Assembly (NCBI GenBank): GCA_021397835.1
Contig: JAJFZO010000229.1
Location: 2,046,001 to 2,110,000, forward strand
Source of the DNA: Moringa oleifera
Lineage: Eukaryota; Streptophyta; Magnoliopsida; Brassicales; Moringaceae
DNA length: 64,000 nt
Reading direction: 5' to 3'
Shown here in pieces: positions 13,074 to 24,465 of this stretch. Position numbers and translations under genes: made by a program. Numbering within the stretch: position 1 is the stretch's first letter; each line of letters begins with the position of its first letter. The notes beneath the pieces were generated by a model. The model was not told the DNA's origin and did not search any database. It worked only from the letters and a program-made list of their open reading frames with translations.

Positions 13074-15095
13074 TTACAAGTTATCATGCTCAATAACCTG
13101 TGCTCCTCTCCATTCCTCACCAGGTTTCACAACCACAGGGACTAGCATGGAAGCAGGACCTGTGCAGATGAAGTAGTCCTTTCCGAATTTTTCTGACATC
13201 GAACCAGGGCTTGATATGTATATGTCCTCGAAGCCAATCTTTATCACCCTGAAGAAGAGTTCTCGCCCCTGCAATAGAACAGAAAGCAAATGAAGGAAAC
13301 ATAAGCAACCTGGAGAAGATACAAGTTGTCTGTAATACATAATATGTATAGAATATCTCATACATCCGACTTTCCTTATAAACTTCTTGTCAAGAGTTTA
13401 TGATATTCAACAGAAAGGAGCAACCTGTTGGGTGGAAAGATGTCTCTTTCTATAAAGCTTACAATTAAGCATATGAGATTCTGCTTAAAAGATCAATCTT
13501 GTGATACTTATCTTGTACTTAATTTCACATATATTTTACAACTTACAAGCAAATTCGTGAACTTTCAAGCAAGTGGGTCATAATATTTTTTGAACAGCAA
13601 CTCAATTTATGCAACACAGGCATTAGAAGATTCCACTTGGTCTAAGTGACAAGCTTAAAGCATGTATAGTTTCAATTGCAGCCTATTGATCTTCCAATGT
13701 TGGGTGAAGAAAGGGTATCAACATTACCTGATCAAGGGTTTCATATTTTGAAGGTGGAGTGTTGTAAATTGCCTTCAATCTCTCTGATGGAGGAGCAGCA
13801 TACACTCTGCTAAGCTTGTTCTTCAAAATGGTGAATGGCACGTCCTGCACACTCCATGACCCTGGTTTCTCTTCAGGCTCAGAATCGAAAGAAAACCATC
13901 CAGGAGACTCAGATTTCATTGCTTCAGCCGGGGATAAGAGTTCGAATGGTGAAGATAGAGGAGGGTGTGAGCAGTAAGAGCAGCTGCGGAGACCTTGAAC
14001 CGCTGTCCCCCCTCGTTTCTTGAATTTCAGATGGCTAAGTATAGCATTAGTGAGAGTCACAGGCTTACGGCCACTGTTCTTGACAATGACTGCTGTTGCC
14101 ATGCTGAGTGGATAGAGTGAAACGACATAAGTCATCTCAAGAGTTCCACTTGTGCTGCTCAATTCAACCTGCAGCATAGCCAAGAAAATATTAAGGAAAA
14201 TTTTCCTTCTCAGCTTCTACTAAAAACACAGTAATGTATTCTTTCTCAGCCAGAAAAGAAAACAGTTGGAAGACTCACAATACTTCAAAGCTAGCGCTGC
14301 TTTTCCCAACATGAATCACATTGGGATTTAGGTTAGTGCTTTTCAGATTGCAAAATTCTTGCACAGAAAACTCTATCAGGAGAAGAGGATTAACAAATAA
14401 TTTTAGAAAGCATGACACTTCAACGTGTGGTAACAGGGGTGACTTCCCAAGAATCTTATCATAGACACACACGAAGAAGATTATACCTAATCAGTGGTCT
14501 TTTAGGTGAATAAGCCGATGCCCTAACAATAATTCAAAACTCGCCGAAAGTTTATGCAGAACGAGGTTCCGGAGAGCACTCAAATAAGAACAATGTCTTG
14601 GCCATCTAGACTCTACTGAACAGGAACCAAAAGTTGAGAGATAGGAGCAGGTCTCAACAGTACCTGGAGAGCATCAACGGCGTCAGAATCAGTGTCCGTT
14701 ACAGTCCACTCAGTTGTAGAGACAATTGAACCCTTTGAGCCTGTTTCAGATACATCGTTGATCACCAAGCCAATCCCTCCTTTAGCCTTGGTGGGGTCTT
14801 CTCCACCAGCAGGAACCGTGTAAAGCACCTCCTCGAAGCCATCGTCCTCCCAGAAGACCTTGGGTTTATACGAAGTGACATGAACATCTGGAATGCGGAC
14901 CTTCACGGAACTGCCATTTCGAACTGTAAGCTCAGCAAAGGGAACGTCGTTGGACTCGAAGAACTTGATTCCTTTGCGGCCGAATTTGTCCTGGAGGGTC
15001 TCTGGAACAGAGAGTGCAGTAGCTGCAGGGGATGATGATGAAGAGGCCTTGATTATGTTTGGATTGGGGAGAGAGAAGGGAAGAAAGGAAGCCAT
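13074..15095 (-). CDS. PnsB2: Photosynthetic NDH subunit of subcomplex B 2 (NDF2/NDH45)
   Basis: Chloroplast NDH subunit on the stromal side of subcomplex B. Exons in gene order are 15095-14664, 14168-13728 and 13268-13074, all phase 0, giving 355 residues. The start is the ATG at 15095 ([10 protein letters not shown]); the frame extends upstream to 15203 but only through a non-ATG codon, and the sequence from 15095 is a Ser-rich transit peptide. The mature part begins near [18 protein letters not shown]. It has the mutarotase-like fold and ends [15 protein letters not shown] recognise it from remembered similarity to Arabidopsis At1g64770. It lies about 580 bases upstream of, and in the same direction as, its paralogue NDF5. 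Catalytic mutarotase activity is not expected, since these proteins act structurally. Confidence 0.86.
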
Positions 15096-16392
15096 GTGTG
15101 GAAGAAACTCTTCACACCAGTGAACTAGTGTGCCAGGCTCATCCTTTAACCAACCGTTTTGTTGGGACTTGCTTTTTCGGCATCCTCCAGCAGTTCTCAC
15201 CACCCTTCATTCCTCTAATAAGCTGCCAAGGCCCTCTCACTGGGGCTAAGGCCATTTGGTTAATTCTCAACTTCTGAGATAGTTACCCACAAGACTGGCA
15301 ATTTTATATTTTCAGCAGGCCTTAACTGCCTTGATGAAAACTTAAAAATTCTGGGTTTTTATTTTTATTTTTACTTTATGTAAATAGAAGAATTGCTACT
15401 TTTTTTATATTAAATTTTTTAAAAGGCCATAGTTGCTTTTTGAAATAAAATTAAAAATTAGATCAAAAAGTATAATAAATATATATATATATATCTTAAT
15501 TCATATACCTCACAGTACCATCTTCTCCCCTCTTTGGACTGCTTGCTCAAGAATTACATTCTTAAAAGGGCTGCTGCTCATGGACAAGCTGGCCTAACCA
15601 GCTTCTCTGTTATAAGCTGTGATACCTGCCTAAATGTACTTTTAGTTGGATTGATGCAAGTTCAATTCTAACATCAATTGAATACAACTCCACTTAAACA
15701 GTCCACAATTCTGCCTCAACATTCCTTTAATCAACGGAGACCAACTTCAGCAAATCATATTTTCCCATTTTGCCATGAGATTATGACCACCTAGTTCAAA
15801 TCAGAGCCCTTTCTCTTTATTTTCCCTTGGATGGCAGCAAGGAAGAAAGTCTAAGACATTCTCAGCCAGAAACTTTATTTATCCAGGACCAATGTTTCAA
15901 GACTCAGAGAACCTAATTTCAAGTCAAACCAAACTCAAACTCTGGTTTTCTAACAAATGCACACAGTTGATGAGCCTAATATAGCAAGGAATTACATGAG
16001 GGATATGAATAAACAAACATCTTAATTCTGACGCATACTGCAAAGTCCAAACAAAAATGAAAAAGATGACTAGAGAAGAGAACAATCATGTTCCGTGGGA
16101 AGGAGGAAAAATCAGTAAGGGTCAAACTTGGAGCACAGCACTCATTCACCAGCTATTCAGTTGAAAACTACAGCAATAATAACAGGTAACAGCAGACAAT
16201 GATTAACCCGGTGCCTCCCTGATCGCATACTAAGAAGTAGCATATACAAGCATGATCCATTGCCCATCTCCTTAACATAAACAAAATTTTTCTAAACCAA
16301 GTTTTCGGCATCTGGTGGAAGACAAAAGATGCCTAACCAATTTCAGGGACTAATCAAGAAAGACACAATACGATTAATAGCCAAGGACAACA
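15096..16392. other. PnsB2 upstream region and CCT8 3' UTR
   Basis: No coding sequence is recognised. It must contain the PnsB2 promoter, near 15100-15350, and the transcribed 3' end of CCT8 on the right. A short AT-rich stretch with TA repeats lies at about 15360-15495. Confidence 0.6.
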
Positions 16393-19300
16393 CTAGTCCT
16401 CATCCATCCCAGCAGGCTGATCTCTTCTTGGGCCACCAGCTGGTTTAGCCATTATAATCTGTGGCACAGCAGAAGATGGTGAATATAATAAGAAAAGGGG
16501 GAATAGTTACACAAAAGAAAAAAATTGGGAAGGACAGATTATTCTGAAATTCAGTTTCAGTGGGAAAACTTCTAAACCTAGTTGATTTACAACATCACTT
16601 CCAAATTGTATTAAAAGTTTATTGTGGTTGCAAAAAAGAAGAAAAAAAATCCATGACATGTAGTGCAACTATGTAGTTAATTTACTCCATTAGCGAGATT
16701 TTGATTTGTTTAAAACTAAATATAATGCATTAGACTAGGAATATGGCAGAAAAGCATGCCACGCATTCACCACCCCTTACGAATACGCCTTGAGTTAAGA
16801 AGGTAAACAAAAGAAATGCCAATACACCTCTGTTTATCCCCAACGTCACTAAAACCTCAAGATATTTTTCATTGTATAGCAGATATAAGAGTCACTACTT
16901 CTCTTTAATAGTAATACTAGGAATTAAAGCGCAGATTCAATTACTGCTACTCCAGTACCTGGTCAACCCGTAATACTGTGCAGGCAGCATCTGCAGCATA
17001 TTTGAGAGCAAAGAATCTGCATAAAAATCCAATAGGAAATTATGATGTACTTTGTTAGATTACATGAACAATGTTGGCTTACTGCTGATTTTCAACTTCC
17101 TTTTTTTTTTTTCACATTTAAAGAGTTAACAAGTAAAATCCAGAACAACCTCATTCTTTCAGATAAACTAAATACACGAGCTAAAAACCCTCAAAGCAAC
17201 ACAACAGGGGAAGGAAAGAAGCTATGAGCCCATATGGCTTTAGATGCAGGAAAAAATCACAATCCAACTTCAGCATTCTTCTGGTCTCTCAATAGGAATG
17301 TGGCACCTAAATGACAAATTTCACCTGACCATGTTTCCTGATTAACAACGTATTACTAATGACTATGATAACTATCCCATTAGCACAGAGTCATTCACAT
17401 ACACAGTTGCAATGCATGCAAGCTATGCATATAAATAAGCATTCATATCAATTGTGATAGAGAAGACAATCAGCCTTGCATCGCAACAAGCATCAAAGCT
17501 ATGTAAAGCAAACACAGAATGAATACTTCGAGAGAATTATAGACTTGAAGAATTATACACTCATAATAAGATGGTTGAAAGAAGCTTACTTGGTAACATA
17601 GAGATCCCAGACATTCGTTTCTGATACATCCTTACAAACACCTCCCTCCAAATCAATGCCAACTTTCATCTTTCCGGATGCATGTTCAGCATAAAGAGAA
17701 GATATGATCTCCATGGCATTAAGTCCAGCGTTCTCAGCTAGGGTCTTGGGTACCATTTCAAAACTTTCAGCAAATTTAGAAATAGCATACTGATCCAGTC
17801 TGAACAGCCAATTTGAAATTAGAAATTAATAACTAATCAAACCGCACAACCACATTACTTAAAATTCAAAACTAGAAGGAAGCCTCATTCTTCTTATTCA
17901 GAGAGCCAAAGAAGTTATTGAGACATAAGAAAACCAGAGTTCGAGGTTCACTGTTGGGGTACTTCTAGTGAATCTAGGAACACTCGGTGCAATTTTGAAT
18001 GTTAAATAAACATAGAAACAAAAGAAGTCAAAGACTTTTCAGATTGATCAAACTCCCTATAATCACTTGTACAAACAAGATTGTTACAGGGATCGAATGG
18101 AAGAGAAAGTACAATGTAGTGCATCTTTACCCTGTTTCTTTGAAAGAAAATTCCTTCAATCGTCTAGCCAACTCTATTTCAGTAGCCGCAGCTCCGGGTA
18201 CTATACGACTGTCTCTGCACATGGCCTGACAAAAAGGAGTATTAAGACACACTACATCACATACCATAACAAGGATTACACAGGAGAAACCGAAAAAAAA
18301 AATCCATTAAAATAAAAACAAAATATTTTGCAGATATCACCTTATATGTGTTCACTCCATCATCAACAGCTCTTTCAAGATCATCTAATATACTATCAGT
18401 ACTTCCACGCAAAACCACAGTAGACACAGAGTTTCCACCTTCTTCATTTTTCACAACAGTAACCTACATGACATCATTTGAAGTGAAGGACCACAGTTAA
18501 AAGCCTAAACAACTAATTTTTTGAGGAATATATCGAAATGAAACCAAAATTCTATGAAAGGGTAAAAAATATCTGCACATACCCTTACACCGCCAATTTC
18601 CTCAACCGATACAGAATCAACATACCCAAGGTCATCTGGGTTTGGTTGGCTAAGCTTCAACTGTTGCAAGAATAATAAATAAGCACATCAGAGACTGGAA
18701 AACAAATAAAGCAGTTGTGTCCTCCATGATAAAGCGATAGTAAACAGATGCCTACAATAGCAACTGCACCCGTTGTACGGCAAAATCGCCGCAATTCAAA
18801 CTTTGAGCTGATTTTCAAAACCATGAGTCTGCAAACAAAAATTAGAAATCAGAAATGATAGCACAGTGATACATGGTCTCGAAAATAATACTTCAGCATA
18901 ATAAGTATGACTTGGATTTGTGCAAAGTACCGTATCTTGACGTGAGATGACAAAGACAATAATATAATGGCAACAGAAACTTCACATACTTGTAACGCTC
19001 ACAAAAATGCAATGCCATTTCTCCAACTGCTGCCCCACTAACAATAACTTTAGCACCTGAATCTGCAACTGCTTTGATAAGCTCTTCAACTTTAGCTTCT
19101 TCAGATTTTGCATAATTCTCCAGCTACAAGAAATAAAGAGAAATTTCAGCCACGAAGCAAAGCATCATTACAACCAGACATGAAATCAAGTCTGAACTGA
19201 AAAATATAAACAACAATTATCAAGGCAGGTTTTCCGTAAGAAAAGAAGCAGAAATTAAATCAATAATTAACCTAAAAGGAAAAAAGGAAAGGTCGCAAAT

Positions 19301-22300
19301 AACCAAAAAAGGCACTTCCTAGGCCCTCCTCCCCCCTTCAACCCCACCGAAAAGGAAAAGAAAGGGAAATTAAAAAGAAAAAACAACAGGATTAAAAAAA
19401 AAAAGAAAATAAGTGGCCAATAGCAACCATCTGAGAGATACCAGCATCATCAGCAAAATCAGGTATGCGTCAATGAGATCTAGAGAACTAAGTTTATGAG
19501 GTGACGATATTCAGAAATTTTCAACATAATTAGAAACTTCAGTGACAGTCAACCCGAATATCTTCACCAATTATGGGTTTAGGCTGTTTCTAATCTGCCC
19601 TGCTCAGTCATAAGTCTAGAAGGTCTTCTAACTAATCTCTGTTTTCATTTCTGATGTTACAAAGCGTGAACTAAAGGCCTTGAAGAGGCTCAACATACTG
19701 TTAACAAAGTTCATTTTCAGCCCAGAAAAAAAGCCTTAAAATTGGGTTTTACCACAGGAATCCATTCAAACTGATCTGATCTGATCAAGCTGGATGGGAA
19801 TGACAGGGAAAAGACGGGAGCAAAATTCCCACAGAGCACAGGGTGGGGATGAGGGAGCAGGGCATGGTATGGTAAGGTTTGTCATAACCCGACCAATACC
19901 TACACTCTTACCAATTGTGTATGTCAATAAATTGGGAGAACATACCTGCTCAGCCGAGTTAATTAGGACAGTTCCTTTTGTTTCAGTTGCAGACGTATCC
20001 ACACCACTGGCAAACACAGCCACCTGATACACAGGCAAAGATAAACAAATAACTGACACTGTCCAGCATTCCACATAATAACAAAAGAACAATCCAAAAA
20101 TAGGAAAATGATAATGAACATGAAACCATGATGCAGCCAAGCAACCTCAGGAAGAAGCAAAGAAAGCAGGTCAATAATGCATTCAACATTCAAAATAAGA
20201 ACCACTGCAAGAAACTTACAGATTTAAGGACAACTAGAATGAAGAGTCCCATCTAGAGATTCAATGTATGTATTTACAACTGAATTGCTCTCAACTATAA
20301 AGATCTGCGGAATAAAAACTCACCACCAACTACAGGACTATCCCTATGACCAAAGCCATTACCATGAGATGCATATTTTCAACAGAATGATTTAAATACC
20401 AAAGACATGCAGTTCCTGTAAATGTCAAGTGATTTCTCTCCAGTAATATGTTAATTATCAGGTTTTCTCAATCACACAATCAATTAAATTTTAACCGATC
20501 TTTATGGAAAAGCATAACATGTTAACAGGCCAAACTTTCATAATAAAATTTAAGAAAGAACGAGATAAAGTTTGAAGTAAGTGCCAACCTTTGCCTTCTC
20601 CATTCGCTTTATACTACCCACGGCATCACTTTTCAAAACCATACCTCGAACTATTGTACAATTATGTAAACCTCCTCCCAAAAGCTTTGCAACGCGCACA
20701 TTATCCACGTTGAAGTTAGCTGGGTTCTTGGGGCACACTTGGATGCATGCCTACAGAGAAAATAAATAAAGGGATGAAGAGCTAACAGAGCAACCAAGCG
20801 GTAAAAACCGGGGATAGGTGATTAAAGTTACATCAGCAATAAGAGAACATAAGATGTCTTCTTGCCCAAACTGCTTGCTTGCAACAGCCGCTCTCATTCG
20901 AGAAACAACTTGTTCCTTATTACGCACATCCATGTTTTCAGAAGCCTTCTCAACTAGTTCCTCCAATATTTCAATTGTCTGCGGATAATCCAGAAAAAAA
21001 AATGAGAACAATTTTTAAGAAATTCCTCAACCTGTGAATAATTACTGATGCAAGCCACTTGGAAAGTGTTAGCTGACCTTGCTGATCGCTTTTGTGTATC
21101 CACTAATGATCTCACTAGGATGAAGGCCCATCCTGATAAGCTCCTCAGCATTTTGGAGAAGCTCACCAGCAAAAGAAATTGTCAGATTAGCTCCATCCCC
21201 TATCTCTTCTTGTTGCGCCTTGCCAGCTAATACCAATATCTTTGCTGCAGGATGCTGAACCTCAAGTTCATTCACAATAGTGCCAGCATCATTTGTGACA
21301 AACAGCTTGTCTAAATGGTTGACAACCATCTTATTCATACCTGATCAGGAAACAATTCAAAAGGAGGTTAAGACAGAGACAACCTAAATTCCATACAAAT
21401 TCACGATTGAAACAAAGACTACAGGGGAAAAATTTATCCATTCTCATAAAAAGGGAAAATAATTTCATTTCTTTTTAAAAGACAGAAGAGCAAATGCAAT
21501 AGCTAGGGGGAAGAACATGATTATTGAATTCCCTACAATCAGTCATATAAATAATGTGTCAGCTTCATTTTAATTCAAATTCTACTAGAACTAGGTGAAG
21601 CTTCTCCAGTAATTCACAATAGTTAACCTTCTGCATGATTTTGACAGCTCTATACAGTAGCATTGGCCAAGTCTCAATCAAAATAGTGAAATAACATAAG
21701 TTGCAAAACTTCTTAGGCTGAAACCATCTACTCCAATTTTAAGAATATTAAGAAAGAAACCAACTACTCACAACTGAATTTTTAGTTACTTCACTGATAT
21801 CAAATGACCACACAACCAGTTTTTGAACCCTGATAATTCATTTCCCTTGGCTTAAACAATAAAATTTCACCAGATTAACCCACAATGCATATATGCCAAG
21901 CTTCGAAGCCTAAACTATCTTAAACCATTGAAAGCACTAAACGAGGTTAAAAAGGACACCTAATCACAAGAACAGCAGTAGATCAATTAAAACATTTGAA
22001 ATCAAAATATATACTGATCCAGATGACGAAGAAATGAAATGAAAAGCGAAGTTTTTTAAAGAAAAGAAAAAGGAAAATGTAAACCAAGCAGGAAACAAAT
22101 ACAGAAAACAAAAGGAAATGTTTGCAACAAGGTAAATTGCAAAGTGACAAAAGAGATCGTTAAGAGAAAGAGAGTACCATTGGGACCAAGAGAGGTACGA
22201 GTGATCGCGGAGAGCTGCTTGCAGGCATCAATGTTCTTGAGCACTGCCTCGTCGAGACCAGAGGATGCTGAACCTCAAGTTCTTCACAATAGTGCCAGCA

Positions 22301-23182
22301 TCATTTGTGACTTTCTAAATGCAACCATCTTATTCATACCTGATCAGGAAACAATTCAAAAGGAGGTTAAGACAGAGACAACCTCCCAAATTCACGATTG
22401 AAACAAAGACTACAGGGGAAAAATTTATCCATTCTCATAAAAAGCATTGACAGAAGAGCAAATGCAATAGCTAGGGGGAAGAACATTTATTGAATTCCCT
22501 TCAGTCATATAAATAATGTGTCGCTTCATTTTAATTCAAATTCTACTAGAACTAGGTTTCTCCAGGTTAACCTGCATGATTTTGACATCTACAGTAGCAA
22601 AGTCTCAATCAAAATAGTGAAATAACATTTGCAAAACTTCTTCTGAAACCATCTTCTTTTAAGAATATTAAGAAAGAAACCAACTACTCACAACTGAATT
22701 TTTAGTTACTTCACTGATAGACCACACAACCAGAACCCTGATAATTCATTTCCCTTGGCTTAAACAATAAAATTTCACCAGATAACCCACAATGCCCAAG
22801 CTAAGCCTAAACTATCTTAAACCATTGAAAGCACTTTAAAAAGGACACCTAATCACAAGAACAGCAGTAGATCAATTAAAACATTTGAAATGATCCAGAT
22901 GACGAAGAAATGAAATGAAAAGCGAAGTTTTTTAAAGAAAAGAAAAAGGAAAATGTAAACCAAGCAGGAAACAAATACAGAAAACAAAAGGAAATGTTTG
23001 CAACAAGGTAAATTGCAAAGTGACAAAAGAGATCGTTAAGAGGAAGTACCATTGGGACCAAGAGAGGTACGAGTGATCGCGGAAGCTGCTTGCAGGCATC
23101 AATGTTCTTGAGCACTGCCTCGTCGAGACCAGAGAGGTGCCCCTAGCATTGAGTTCCCATATGGTTGCATTGAGAACCCCAT
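16393..23182 (-). CDS. CCT8: T-complex protein 1 subunit theta, 5' end disrupted
   Basis: Subunit of the cytosolic CCT/TRiC chaperonin that folds actin, tubulin and other proteins with ATP. Twelve exons downstream of the first are clean in gene order: 21340-21078, 20978-20832, 20750-20589, 20023-19946, 19123-18990, 18828-18756, 18660-18583, 18463-18341, 18225-18131, 17799-17590, 17016-16959 and 16458-16393. Each splices in frame. Family motifs include EEIGDGANLTISFAGELL (ATP loop, GDGAN variant), RIVPGAAATEIELARRL and the C-terminal KPAGGPRRDQ. With a normal first exon the protein would be about 544 residues, the usual length. The first exon exists as an intact 3' part (22263-22178, EAVLKNIDACKQLSAITRTS) and as a damaged copy with the ATG (23182-23050) that has lost about 15 bases and changes frame. 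As written, the gene cannot make a normal N-terminus. Confidence 0.93.
21250..23134. repeat. Partial tandem duplication inside CCT8, second copy deletion-riddled
   Basis: Copy 1 (21250-22263, about 1014 bases) runs from inside exon 2 through intron 1 into exon 1. Copy 2 (22264-23134, about 871 bases) is the same segment repeated directly. Aligned by eye, copy 2 differs by about 33 separate deletions of 1 to 13 bases and by no base substitution that I can find. Examples, as plus-strand copy 1 positions: loss of AAACAGC near 21300, of GAAGC near 21597, and of TTTTTG near 21822. The damage continues past the repeat into the first codons of CCT8, at about 23135-23165. Confidence 0.93.
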
Positions 23183-23846
23183 TTTCTTCCTCGCTTTGTT
23201 TTTGGTACCTGCTGAAATCTTTCTTTCTTCTTCTTCTTCTTCGTCAAAGAGAATGAGAAAGTAAAACCCTAATCCAGAATTTTAACTTAGAAATGAATCT
23301 ACTCTCTCTGTGAATTAGAGGAAGTATGTCCAAGTGCACCTACCCAGAATGCCCTAGAAGTTCGCCGCTCATTTTATTTTAAGCGCTAGGGTCGCGTTGA
23401 AAACGACGCCGTTTAGTCGCAGCTCCCTCCCACTAAAACCCCAAATCTCAGCGGAGGGAAGCTTACCGTCTGGGCATCAAAACGACGCCGTTGGACGCCG
23501 TTGGACCGTAGTCTCAAAGCAACTATTTGAATGCACAATGTCACTCTAATTTTGTTACAATGAATTTGTCAATAATCAACCCCTTAAAAAACAAAGAAAA
23601 ACCATCAAATTACCACCTCGCGTCATTAGGATAAAATAAATATTATTAATATACATAATAAACAAAAAATAAATATTTCATAAAATTTTCATGTTATACT
23701 CAAAATTGACTTACTAAATTCCGAATAAAGGGATCGTCACGATTCAAAGAACAATTGAATCGGTTTTCATGCCATTACCTACCCAAAGCTACACATAAAA
23801 TAGATAGCTACCGGTAAAACCACAAAACGACATATGTGAAGTCGTA
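23183..23846 (-). promoter_or_regulatory. CCT8 upstream region with ACGACGCCGTT motifs
   Basis: This holds the presumed CCT8 promoter and leader, with TTC repeats near 23221-23243 (GAA on the coding strand). The string AAAACGACGCCGTT occurs at about 23399-23412 and again at about 23479-23492, followed at once by another GACGCCGTTGGA. Such motifs are common near plant housekeeping gene starts; their role here is inferred. From about 23520 leftwards of the oleosin-like fragments the DNA is AT-rich with nothing recognised. Confidence 0.45.
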
Positions 23847-24230
23847 TTAGCCTCTATTAACTGTACCTCTGTGCTGCAATTGCCCAACCCAGTCCTGTCC
23901 TTCTTCCTGGACTCTTTCACTAGAACCCGTCAAACTCTCCACAACGCTTATATGGACGCCGACTTGTCTCATTGTGCATGCAAGCATCGACACGCCGGCA
24001 ACCTCCATGAGCGTCGTCACCCCGAACCCAGCCAAGGCGACAGCAAACACAGACGTAGCAAACAACAGCGCAGGAGTGACTATCACCCGAAGAGGAAAGC
24101 TGATGAGCAGTAAGGTTCCCATTGCAAAGAAGGTGAACCCCATCGTGCCCAACAGCGGTCCCCCACCTGCCACTCCGGCTACTGAGGCACACACTATGAC
24201 TTTCCTGTCACATGGTGTGTGTCGCCGGGA
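23847..24230 (-). pseudogene. Hydrophobic hairpin protein fragment, oleosin-like
   Basis: A 115-codon open frame without an in-frame ATG at its front encodes a long hydrophobic stretch (GTLLLISFPLRVIVTP followed by LLFATSVFAVALAGFGV) and then a more polar, Gln-rich tail (SSERVQEEGQDWVGQLQHRG). The layout resembles oleosins of lipid bodies: a long hydrophobic hairpin with prolines, then an amphipathic tail. I cannot confirm the family by eye. The base composition is clearly richer in G+C than the flanks. The missing start and the partial second copy next door suggest a pseudogene, but a 3' exon of a gene whose 5' exon was missed is possible. Confidence 0.4.
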
Positions 24231-24282
24231 CGATCACCTTTGTTCTCCCTTGGTGCAGTTGTATTCTTTCTTTCTCTGTCGT

Positions 24283-24465
24283 CTAGACCTCCCTGCTGCA
24301 AATGGCCAACTCAGTGTCCTTCCCTTGTCCCTTGACTTTCTCACTAGACTCTGTCAACCACCCCAAAACACCGATCTGGAGCCCATCTTGTCTCATGGTG
24401 GTTGCAAGCATGGATACACCGCCAACCGCCACGAGCATCGCCACCCCGAAACCAAGTCAAGGCCA
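24283..24465 (-). pseudogene. Second, shorter copy of the oleosin-like fragment
   Basis: Reading left from 24465, the frame gives FGVAMLVAVGGVSMLATTMR and SSEKVKGQGKD before a stop at 24283-24285. This matches FGVTTLMEVAGVSMLACTMR and SSERVQEEGQD in the neighbouring fragment. Only the second half of the hydrophobic region and the tail are present, so this is a truncated tandem duplicate. Confidence 0.55.

Noticed and set aside
19766..20140. Hydrophobic minus-strand frame inside CCT8
   Set aside because: It is a CCT8 exon (20023-19946) read on into its two introns; only that exon part is conserved.
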